NCBI GenBank assembly: GCA_938049075.1
Contig: CALICZ010000128.1
Span: 1 to 6,793 of the forward strand
DNA from: an uncultured Candidatus Saccharibacteria bacterium
GTDB taxonomy: Bacteria; Patescibacteriota; Saccharimonadia; Saccharimonadales; Saccharimonadaceae
Length of the DNA stretch: 6,793 bases
Direction of reading: 5' to 3'
The translations under genes were made by a program, and so were the position numbers. Below, piece after piece: positions 1 to 5,824 of this stretch. Positions within the stretch are counted from its first letter, which is position 1. Each line of letters opens with the position of its first letter. The notes beneath the pieces were generated by a model. That model saw nothing but the letters and a program-made list of their open reading frames with translations. It made no database searches and was not told the DNA's origin.

Positions 1-1250
1 ACGATCACTCCACCCGAGATATCCGTCGAAGGCAAAACAAAGCCAATATTGCGCGCTAAGCGCTTCCGTATAAACGATGCAAGCGTGTAGCCAGTATAGA
101 CCGTCGAATAATCATTGGTGGCAATCTTGTGTGCATTTTCACCCAGCTGAGTGCGCAGTGTTTTGTCGGTAATGAGGCGATCGAGCGCTGTATACCAATC
201 GTTATCCGTGCCAACCAAGAGGCCCGTCTCGCCGTCCTTCACTTGCTCGGCAAAGGCCCCCACCTGACTCGCCACCGTCGGCACCTTGACGAGACCAGCC
301 TCGAGCCATTTGTTCTCAGACTTCGCACGGTTAAAGATTGTATCAACTAGTGGTGCAAGAATAATATCACAGTCCACCATCACCTTAGGTAGTTCACGCC
401 AATCGACAAAACCCGAGGTCATCACTCGCTCTTTATACGGCTCAAGCGCGGCCGGCACATCGAGAATCCCGGCTATCTTGAGGTAGAGCTGTGGATATGC
501 ATCGAACAGCCGAATCAAGTCTGGGATGACCAGCTCAAAGTCCTCATTGTGCGTAATACTCCCACTAAAGTACCCAATGATCAGCTTATTCTCATCCTTC
601 TCGATAATACCTTCCTTAAGGTCTTCCAGCGCCATGTTAGACGTCTTGATCATCTCATCAGAGGCAGCATTGCGGTTAATCAGTACATCACCGGTAGTGT
701 ACTTCTGTAGCTCATCGCGCAGTTGCGTTGTAGTCGTCACAACGTGATCACAAAGCTTAAGTGTCTCACGCATGCGATTCACCCCATCGTCGTAGAGCTG
801 CTTATCGGCCTGGTTCATCTGCTGGACGTACTTGATACCATCGGTGTACGTTTGATCGATGACAAGATCATCGATATCAAAAAAGCAGGTCTTGTTGAAG
901 AACTTTGCTTGCTTGATAAATTCCCGCACCGTCTCTGTCACTGGGCAACGAAAGAAGACGAAGCCACGATAATACTTGAGATCATCCAGCGAGAGTCGAT
1001 CATAAAACACGCTCTCCACCGTTAGCCCCTGCGACATCAACTGCTCCATCTGGTGTGTCACGCGATAGCGCTCGGGGTGCGGCAGGGTGCAGCCGTTGAT
1101 AAAGAGGATGTCTTTGTAATACTTCTGTTTGCGCTCGGGGAATTTACGATAATAGGCATACTTCGTGGCGCGCTTGCCAAAGCCAATCATTCCATCATCT
1201 TTGATAATCTTCATGCTTTTCTTGGCGGCTTTGTGTACTTTACCGATCAT
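1..1250 (-). CDS. GT-B fold glycosyltransferase (GT4-like), probably the first half of a two-domain enzyme; 3' end outside window
   Basis: The frame is open for 416 codons from ATG at 1250 and leaves the left edge without a stop. The first 46 residues are very basic (15 Lys/Arg), which suggests peripheral contact with the inner membrane. An N-terminal Rossmann-like half follows, with KDILFINGCTLPHPERYR (46-63) and CFFDIDDLVID (122-132). The C-terminal half is GT4-like: IIGYFSGSITHNEDFE (224-239), then KSENKWLEAGLVKVPTVAS (310-328) and DGETGLLV (339-346), the usual donor-nucleotide-sugar pocket with an E-x7-E-like arrangement. After residue 400 a new start-of-domain motif appears, NIGFVLPSTDISGGVI, as at the N-terminus of another GT4 domain, so a fusion of two glycosyltransferases is likely. 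The start is fixed by AGGAGG four bases upstream and the ATGA overlap with the preceding gene. The likely role is sugar transfer to a lipid-linked surface glycan in the cytoplasm. Donor and acceptor cannot be read from sequence. The family call is firm; the fusion is inferred. Confidence 0.9.
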   Translation of the reverse strand, partial: MIGKVHKAAKKSMKIIKDDGMIGFGKRATKYAYYRKFPERKQKYYKDILFINGCTLPHPERYRVTHQMEQLMSQGLTVESVFYDRLSLDDLKYYRGFVFFRCPVTETVREFIKQAKFFNKTCFFDIDDLVIDQTYTDGIKYVQQMNQADKQLYDDGVNRMRETLKLCDHVVTTTTQLRDELQKYTTGDVLINRNAASDEMIKTSNMALEDLKEGIIEKDENKLIIGYFSGSITHNEDFELVIPDLIRLFDAYPQLYLKIAGILDVPAALEPYKERVMTSGFVDWRELPKVMVDCDIILAPLVDTIFNRAKSENKWLEAGLVKVPTVASQVGAFAEQVKDGETGLLVGTDNDWYTALDRLITDKTLRTQLGENAHKIATNDYSTVYTGYTLASFIRKRLARNIGFVLPSTDISGGVI

Positions 1251-2662
1251 ACGTCCTCCTCTGGCGTTACGTGCGGGTTATATAGTGTGTTGTATCCTTT
1301 ACCACAGAGTGCAGCAGTTATCTGTGCACTGGTGAGCGGTGTATCTGGCGCAAGGGCGACAAGTTTGGTACGCGCCACCACCACTGTTGGTGCGTCGATA
1401 ATACCAAGATTGTAGCGGGCTGTCAAGTAGATATGTTTGGTAAATGAGCGCCGACTGAGCTGCTGAAGCAGATCCACCACCGATGGCTGCAAAATCGACG
1501 ACAAATTTGCAATCACCTGCTGCTCATCGGCAATCCGTGGCACCACTGCACCGATCATTGGGCGAGCGGCATCGGCAGTGAGGTACTGCAGCGTGGCAGT
1601 GGGCAGCGCATTATGCTGCGTCAGGCATATCATCTCGGCGGTGGTTGTCTCAAGCAGCTGACCAACGGTGGTCGACTCATCAAATGACGCGGTGTCAGTG
1701 CTATATGCTTGGCCTAAGCTATAGCTCATCTGCCACTGAGCGCCATACTGCGGGTCACGCTCCACCTGGGTCTGCACCTGGCGAGCGGCGCTATCCGCTT
1801 CGAGAGCACGGCGCTGCGCATCGATGACGTAAGGCTTAGCATCAAGGTCTTTCGCTGTAGAGGCTTGGTGAACACGCCAATAGTAGAGGATCTGCGGCAC
1901 ATGAGCAATCTGCTCAGGCTGCAAAGCCCGCGTCAGGCGCAAGAACAACTCCCAATCCTGCGTGCCATTATACGCTCCATCTTCACCGCCGACCTCTGTG
2001 AGTAACTGGCGTGACATGACGGCAAAGTGCGTAATGTAATTCACTGCGCGCAAAAAATCTGCGTTCCAGTCGGGCTTGAAAAATGGCTGGTAGGGCCGGC
2101 CATGTTCATCCATCTTCGTCTCATCGGTGTAGACAAACTGCGCGCCAGTACGGCCGATCGCGGCCGCGACCCACAGAAGTGCATCAGGGTGGAGAGTATC
2201 ATCATGGTCAAGCAGCGCAATGTATTCGCCCGTAGCCTGTGCGATGCCATAGTTGGTTGCACCAGCAATGTGACGGTTTTTGTCCAAGAAGAGCGGCTTG
2301 AGCTGCGGTATGTCCTCGGCTAAGTCACGAATCGCCTGACGAGTAGTCTCATTAGTCGAGGCATCGTCAACGAGGATAAGTTCCCAATGTGGGTACGACT
2401 GCGCCACCACCGACTGTACCATCTCTCGCAGAAATGGAATCGGCGTATTATACGTTGGTACGATGATGGAGATACGCGGCTGCTCAGTAAGTGAGGCAAG
2501 TGCTGGCGGCTGCTCAGTATGCTGACGCTGCCATGCATCGTAGATGCGGCGCTGGCGAGTATCAAGATAGACTCGATACGGCGTTAAAAGGTAACGTACC
2601 GCGCGGTGAAGATGGCGATTGGCTTTGATAAGGTGCGTCAAACGATGTAATATATACGACAT
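1247..2662 (-). CDS. GT2 family glycosyltransferase with a degenerate C-terminal second domain
   Basis: This 471-aa cytoplasmic enzyme probably transfers a sugar from a nucleotide-sugar donor during surface polysaccharide assembly. Residues 1-50 are basic and amphipathic, a possible membrane-contact segment. The GT-A catalytic domain spans about 63-290: RISIIVPTYNTP (63-74), the nucleotide-binding DDAS (99-102), NYGIAQATGEYIALLDHDD (137-155) with the DxD-type metal site, QPFFKPDWNADFLRAVNYI (192-210), GTQDWELFLRL (233-243) with the candidate base, and YYWRVHQASTA (260-270). All expected motifs are present, so it should be active. The remaining roughly 180 residues exceed a single GT2 domain. 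Parts of them (MIGAVVPRI 369-377, then VVVARTKLVAL and GKGYNTLYNPHV) resemble the second GT2 domain of double-domain enzymes, without its catalytic acids. The gene starts 6 bp after the ABC ATPase stop and ends in a 4-bp overlap with the next glycosyltransferase. Sugar specificity is unknown. Confidence 0.93.
   Translation of the reverse strand: MSYILHRLTHLIKANRHLHRAVRYLLTPYRVYLDTRQRRIYDAWQRQHTEQPPALASLTEQPRISIIVPTYNTPIPFLREMVQSVVAQSYPHWELILVDDASTNETTRQAIRDLAEDIPQLKPLFLDKNRHIAGATNYGIAQATGEYIALLDHDDTLHPDALLWVAAAIGRTGAQFVYTDETKMDEHGRPYQPFFKPDWNADFLRAVNYITHFAVMSRQLLTEVGGEDGAYNGTQDWELFLRLTRALQPEQIAHVPQILYYWRVHQASTAKDLDAKPYVIDAQRRALEADSAARQVQTQVERDPQYGAQWQMSYSLGQAYSTDTASFDESTTVGQLLETTTAEMICLTQHNALPTATLQYLTADAARPMIGAVVPRIADEQQVIANLSSILQPSVVDLLQQLSRRSFTKHIYLTARYNLGIIDAPTVVVARTKLVALAPDTPLTSAQITAALCGKGYNTLYNPHVTPEEDV
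1255..1260 (-). promoter_or_regulatory. Strong Shine-Dalgarno AGGAGG for the GT-B glycosyltransferase
   Basis: On the minus strand AGGAGG lies four bases before the ATG at 1250. It is inside the last codons of the upstream glycosyltransferase (Glu-Glu-Asp-Val-stop). With the ATGA stop/start overlap this fixes the start codon and indicates translational coupling. Confidence 0.85.
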
Positions 2663-2664
2663 TT

Positions 2665-2669
2665 CTCCC
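2665..2669 (-). promoter_or_regulatory. Shine-Dalgarno GGGAG at unusually short distance before the 471-aa GT2
   Basis: The minus strand reads TAGGGAGAAATG, where TAG is the stop of the ABC ATPase gene. GGGAG overlaps that stop and is only two bases from the ATG at 2662, closer than usual. No better in-frame start follows. Re-initiation by ribosomes finishing the ATPase gene would explain the tight arrangement; this is inference. Confidence 0.6.
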
Positions 2670-3829
2670 TATTTCCAGGTATGCTTGAGCTTGGTAACAC
2701 CACCCCACCGGCCATGATCATAATCACGTTGCACCGAGAAGTGCGGCCCCTCCTCAGTAAAGGCGATCGTCTTCGTGTCGTCCGCCCCCATCAAGCCAGC
2801 CTTGATGAAATAACTCCCCTCGTTGAGGTTGAGCTGCACAGTGTAGGTCGCGCGATTCTTGTCAGCAATCTTCACTTTTTCTTGATAGGTGTTGGGACCA
2901 TAGACATACTCACCATTCTCGCGGAAAATTGCGACACCAACGTGCTTGACCCCTGTTTGCTGCCACTCTAACTCCACCGTCATAGTTTCGTTATACTCAT
3001 ACACCGTCTGTTCGTTACCATCACTGCCGCGCAGTGTGATATCGAAGTCATCTGATATTTGCTCGTCTAATCCTTCTGACTCGTTGTAACTCTTAATGTT
3101 GCTCCGGCTATAGGCGGCGGCGATGCGGTATGGCTTGCCGATCATCTTCACCTTCCCATCCTCGATGAATACCGCCTTGTTGCAAAAGCGCTCTACCGCC
3201 GACATATCATGCGTGACGAGGATAACAGTGCGCTTTTCGCGCTTAAGCTTATCGAAGTAGGCGTAGCATTTCTTTTGGAAGGCTTCATCTCCTACCGCCA
3301 AGACTTCGTCTAGCAGCAAGATATCGGCATGGGCACGGATGGCAATAGAGAAAGCCAGGCGCACCTGCATCCCACTGGAATAATTCTTGAGCCGCTCCTC
3401 CATAAAGTCACCCAGCTCAGCAAAGTCGACGATCTTATCATACATTGCCTCCATCTCGTCATGACTAAAGCCCAGCAATGCACCATTGAGAAAGACATTC
3501 TCACGACCAGTTAGCTCTGGGTTAAAGCCAACGCCCAGCTCGATAAACGGCACCAGCGAGCCACCCACCTCGACGCTTCCGCTATTGGGGGTGTAGATAC
3601 CAGCGATTGTCTTGAGTAGCGTACTCTTACCTGAGCCATTGCGCCCAACAATACCAAAGAAATCACCCTCGTTGATGGTAAAGTCGATATCCTTAAGTGG
3701 CGTAAAAACCCGATATCCTTTGCGCCCCTTGAGAATATTAATGAGCTTTTGCTTGATGCCCGAGCTTGCCTCCAGTGGAATCTTGAAGGACTTGGTGAGG
3801 TTATTGATAACAACGATTGGTTGCGCCAT
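2669..3829 (-). CDS. wzt: Polysaccharide ABC exporter, ATP-binding subunit with C-terminal Wzt-type glycan-binding domain
   Basis: This 386-aa cytoplasmic ATPase powers export of a lipid-linked polysaccharide through the permease encoded just upstream. Walker A is GRNGSGKST (62-70). The family-typical stretch ELGVGFNPELTGREN is at 97-111, the ABC signature YSSGMQVRL at 150-158, Walker B LLLDE at 171-175, followed by the D-loop region VLAVGDEAFQKKC, and the switch histidine is H207 in THDMS. The nucleotide-binding domain ends near 245. After a linker rich in Ser, Asp and Glu, residues 259-386 form a predicted beta-rich domain (VELEWQQTGVKHVGVAIFRE, then YVYGPNTYQ, then HFSVQRD and a terminal HTW). 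This matches the Wzt C-terminal domain, which in the O-antigen systems of E. coli O8/O9a recognises the finished glycan end. Plain TagH/RfbB-type ATPases lack that domain or carry another. The start follows the permease stop directly (TAGATG) with GGAGAG upstream. Exporter subunit is near certain; the cargo (O-antigen-like or teichoic-acid-like) is not determined. Confidence 0.95.
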   Translation of the reverse strand: MAQPIVVINNLTKSFKIPLEASSGIKQKLINILKGRKGYRVFTPLKDIDFTINEGDFFGIVGRNGSGKSTLLKTIAGIYTPNSGSVEVGGSLVPFIELGVGFNPELTGRENVFLNGALLGFSHDEMEAMYDKIVDFAELGDFMEERLKNYSSGMQVRLAFSIAIRAHADILLLDEVLAVGDEAFQKKCYAYFDKLKREKRTVILVTHDMSAVERFCNKAVFIEDGKVKMIGKPYRIAAAYSRSNIKSYNESEGLDEQISDDFDITLRGSDGNEQTVYEYNETMTVELEWQQTGVKHVGVAIFRENGEYVYGPNTYQEKVKIADKNRATYTVQLNLNEGSYFIKAGLMGADDTKTIAFTEEGPHFSVQRDYDHGRWGGVTKLKHTWK

Positions 3830-4639
3830 CTAGATACTCTCCGCAAAATACTGTTGGTTGCGCCGGAAATAAAACACCGCCAACAGAATGATAATGATAA
3901 TCGAAATAAATGGAATGAGTACCCACGGGAAAGAAACAAGATCGTAAAGCTGGATAGTCTGGGGTGTTACGAGCACTTGGCGGACATCTTGGATGATCTG
4001 GGCCGCTGGGTTGAGCATAAGATACGGCGCAGCAGCTGGCATGCGCTCCATTACCATCTGCAAAGGATAAATAACCGGCGTGGCATAGAAGGCAGCCTGC
4101 ATAAAGATCTCCCATAGGTAGCCAATATCGCGGTATTTCACATTGATCGTCGCAAGGAAAAATGCCACCGCTAGGGAGAGTACATAGAGTTCGAGGATGA
4201 GTGGAATAACTAGCAACCCCTCAAGCGACCACTGTACGCCATTAACCAAACAAAAACCTAAAATCACCACCATATTGATGGCAAGGTTAATAAAGGCCGA
4301 GATCGTACCTGAGATAACGATAATGTACTTGGGAAAGTTGATCTTGCGAATAAGGTCGCCGCGCGAGACGATCGACTGTAGCCCCTGCACCGTCGCCTCA
4401 CTAAAGAAGTTCCATAGCACAATTCCCACCAAAAGATACGCTGGATAGTGCTCGACTTGTTTACTAAGGCCGAGGAATTTATCGAACACGATATACAAAA
4501 TAATAAACAAAAATATCGGTTTGAGGATTGACCACAAATAGCCCAGCACTGATCCCTGGTAGCGTAGCTTGAAGTCCGTTACGACCAACTCGCGTAGCAA
4601 GATGCGGTTTTTTCGTTGCAAAAGATTTGTTACTTTCAT
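3830..4639 (-). CDS. wzm: Polysaccharide ABC exporter, ABC-2 type permease subunit
   Basis: This inner-membrane permease is the channel half of the exporter and pairs with the ATPase encoded next. From the ATG at 4639 it is 269 aa, a normal length for the Wzm/TagG/RfbA family. The N-terminus has the family hallmark RELVVTDFKLRYQGSVLGYL (16-35), an amphipathic interface segment, then WSILKP before the first membrane helix. I see six hydrophobic segments, at about 36-53, 66-83, 105-131, 141-163, 176-194 and 238-257. The loop before the last helix carries MLNPAAQIIQDVRQVLV (208-224), matching the conserved NP..hiI...R motif. Longer starts exist at 4654 and 4690, but the 4690 start would run across the divergent gene's start, both pass through the -10 box, and neither has a ribosome site. 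The ATG at 4639 has only a weak AGAGA upstream, so the start is probable rather than certain. The stop abuts the wzt ATG with no gap. Confidence 0.93.
   Translation of the reverse strand: MKVTNLLQRKNRILLRELVVTDFKLRYQGSVLGYLWSILKPIFLFIILYIVFDKFLGLSKQVEHYPAYLLVGIVLWNFFSEATVQGLQSIVSRGDLIRKINFPKYIIVISGTISAFINLAINMVVILGFCLVNGVQWSLEGLLVIPLILELYVLSLAVAFFLATINVKYRDIGYLWEIFMQAAFYATPVIYPLQMVMERMPAAAPYLMLNPAAQIIQDVRQVLVTPQTIQLYDLVSFPWVLIPFISIIIIILLAVFYFRRNQQYFAESI
3837..3842 (-). promoter_or_regulatory. Shine-Dalgarno GGAGAG for wzt
   Basis: GGAGAG on the minus strand lies seven bases before the ATG at 3829, inside the last codons of the permease gene. It supports this start and coupled translation of the two transporter subunits. 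Confidence 0.75.
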
Positions 4640-4662
4640 AGTTTCTCTGGCCATTATATAAT
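4635..4662 (+). promoter_or_regulatory. Putative promoter of the WbbL-like glycosyltransferase
   Basis: TATAAT at 4657-4662 touches the ATG at 4663, and TTCATA at 4635-4640 is a 4-of-6 match for a -35 at 16-bp spacing. A second candidate -10, CATTAT at 4652-4657, would give a start at about 4663-4664. No Shine-Dalgarno is present, and an in-frame TAG at 4639-4641 excludes an upstream start. Transcription from TATAAT would begin around 4668-4670, so the mRNA is probably leaderless. Confidence 0.5.
4653..4662. repeat. Perfect 10-bp palindrome ATTATATAAT at the divergent start point
   Basis: ATTATATAAT equals its own reverse complement and puts TATAAT on both strands within the 22-bp gap between divergent genes. 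It could be a symmetric shared -10 region, an AT-rich melting site or an operator half. The palindrome is seen directly; its function is inferred. Confidence 0.8.
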
Positions 4663-4682
4663 ATGACCGTGGTAAAAAACAA
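4653..4682 (-). promoter_or_regulatory. Putative promoter of the wzm-wzt-glycosyltransferase operon
   Basis: On the minus strand TATAAT occupies 4658-4653, with TTGTTT at 4682-4677 as a weak -35 at 18-bp spacing. An overlapping alternative -10, TATTAT, lies at 4663-4658. Transcription would begin near 4646-4651, giving a leader of only about 7-12 bases before the permease ATG at 4639. The -10 match is perfect and the -35 is poor. Confidence 0.5.
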
Positions 4683-5688
4683 TCTTGCAATCATAGTTCT
4701 TAACTGGAACGGTGCCGATGATGCCTTAGAATGCATCGATTCGTTGGCGCAGCAGACGCTAGTGCCGACCATTATCGTGGTCGATAACGACTCGCATGAT
4801 GACTCGGTGGCACGCTTCCGCTCATATCAAGCTAAACACCCTGCGCTCAGTCTCGTCATCATTGAGAATCAGCGCAACCTCGGCTTCGCCGGTGGTATTA
4901 ACACAGGCCTGCGCTATGCTAAAGAGCAGCAATTTCGCTTTGTTGGTGTGCTCAACCCTGACGCAGTTGCTAACACACACTGGTGCCAAGCCTTGGTGGA
5001 CGAGCTACGAGCTCATCCGCACTGTGGTATTGCCACTGGGCTACTCGCTCGTCGCGATGGAACGACCATCGACAGCTCGGGCGACTTCTACACCACCTGG
5101 GGGTTGCCTGGCCCGCGCCACCGTGATGAGCCAATTAGCCATGCGCCAACAGAGGCCGGAACAGTGTTTGGCGCAACGGGTGGTGGAGCAGTCTATCGCA
5201 CGGCACTGTTCGACACTGTTGATCTTTTTGATGAAATATTCTTCATGTATTACGAAGATGTCGACCTCAGTTTTCGTACTCAGTTGGCGGGCTGGACGGT
5301 GCGCTTCACGCCGCATGCCGTTGCGTATCACAAGGTTGGTGCCAGCAGCAGCAAAGTTCCAGGGTTGGCCGTGTACAACACCTTTAAGAATTTGCCGCTT
5401 ATTTTTATCAAGAATGTGCCGGGGCGGCTGTTTTGGTCGATTGGCGTGCGCTTTTGCCTCACCTATTGGATGATATTCTTTAGTGCACTGCGCCATGGCA
5501 ATGGTTGGCCAGCACTGCGTGGTATGCTCGCTTCTGTTATTCACCAGCCAGCGGCCTATCGGCAGCGCTTTGCTATCCAGCGACAGCGCAACGTATCGGT
5601 CGATTATATCCGTAGTATTATCTACAACGGCCCATTACCCAACCAGACAGGCCTACTCAAATTCCGGAAGTTTTTTACTGGCAAATAG
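4663..5688 (+). CDS. GT2 glycosyltransferase, rhamnosyltransferase (WbbL/COG1216) type
   Basis: This 341-aa cytoplasmic enzyme attached to the membrane is of the type that moves a sugar, often rhamnose from dTDP-rhamnose, onto a lipid-linked acceptor. The GT-A motifs are complete and in order: IIVLNWNG (10-17), IIVVDNDSHDDS (37-48), NLGFAGGINTGLRYA (72-86), the metal site VLNPDA (96-101), GATGGGAVYR (170-179) and FFMYYEDVDLSFR (193-205) with the catalytic-base region, then AYHKVGASSS. Residues 243-275 (LPLIFIKNVPGRLFWSIGVR onward to MIFFSAL) are hydrophobic and basic and probably dock on the inner membrane, as usual in this family. It is divergent from the export operon and presumably acts in the same pathway. 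The start is ATG 4663 or GTG 4669; neither has a ribosome site, and TATAAT abuts 4663. Family membership is firm; rhamnose as donor is only the commonest case, and no rhamnose synthesis genes lie in the window. Confidence 0.92.
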   Translation: MTVVKNNLAIIVLNWNGADDALECIDSLAQQTLVPTIIVVDNDSHDDSVARFRSYQAKHPALSLVIIENQRNLGFAGGINTGLRYAKEQQFRFVGVLNPDAVANTHWCQALVDELRAHPHCGIATGLLARRDGTTIDSSGDFYTTWGLPGPRHRDEPISHAPTEAGTVFGATGGGAVYRTALFDTVDLFDEIFFMYYEDVDLSFRTQLAGWTVRFTPHAVAYHKVGASSSKVPGLAVYNTFKNLPLIFIKNVPGRLFWSIGVRFCLTYWMIFFSALRHGNGWPALRGMLASVIHQPAAYRQRFAIQRQRNVSVDYIRSIIYNGPLPNQTGLLKFRKFFTGK

Positions 5689-5824
5689 TTCAGCTTGAGA
5701 TGACAGGTCAGCGCCAAAGAAGCGAATTTTAAAGACTGGCTTTCGTATGATAACTTGCGTCTATCACCCCTGTTACGCACGCAATCATTTTGCATATTCG
5801 CCATCTATGCGTACAATAATACCT
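5689..5824. other. 136-bp intergenic spacer between the glycosyltransferase and sucC
   Basis: I find no tRNA, no small gene with a ribosome site and no convincing terminator: the best stem is only GCCA/TGGC (5713-5716 with 5737-5740) and lacks a U-tract. Its right end carries the sucC promoter candidate. Read-through from the glycosyltransferase into sucC cannot be excluded. Confidence 0.6.
5789..5817 (+). promoter_or_regulatory. Putative sucC promoter giving a leaderless mRNA
   Basis: TTTGCA (5789-5794, 4 of 6 against TTGACA) and TACAAT (5812-5817, 5 of 6 against TATAAT) are separated by the optimal 17 bp. The predicted transcription start, 7-8 bases after the -10, falls at 5824-5825, on the A of the sucC ATG. 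No Shine-Dalgarno precedes that ATG, which fits leaderless translation. Confidence 0.5.

Noticed and set aside
723..1025. 100-codon open frame on the plus strand
   Set aside because: It is antisense to the conserved N-terminal domain of the GT-B enzyme; its apparent hydrophobic, acidic sequence is what the complement of that gene would give.
1053..1415. 120-codon open frame on the plus strand
   Set aside because: It crosses the junction of two well-supported minus-strand glycosyltransferase genes and shows no family motif.
3749..4117. 122-codon open frame on the plus strand
   Set aside because: It is antisense across the permease-ATPase junction with no ribosome site or motif.
4640..4690. 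Longer permease starts at 4690 (286 aa) or 4654
   Set aside because: They add residues not expected in the family and lack a ribosome site. The 4690 start would overlap the divergent gene by 28 bp. The shared -10 box also covers this DNA, so such codons would probably not be in the mRNA.
5041..5544. 167-codon open frame on the minus strand
   Set aside because: It lies wholly antisense to the WbbL-like glycosyltransferase, has no recognisable motif or ribosome site, and its protein looks like an antisense shadow.
5677..5740. Possible terminator after the WbbL-like gene, using ACTGGC and GCCA segments
   Set aside because: The stems are only about 4 bp with long loops, and no T-run follows on the correct side.
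5746..5751. TATGAT as an alternative -10 box for sucC
   Set aside because: No reasonable -35 lies 16-18 bp upstream, and it would give a long leader without a ribosome site; TACAAT at 5812 fits the start better.
5689..5824. tRNA or small RNA in the intergenic spacer
   Set aside because: No T-loop GTTCGANNC-like motif, no acceptor-stem pairing and no terminator could be found.
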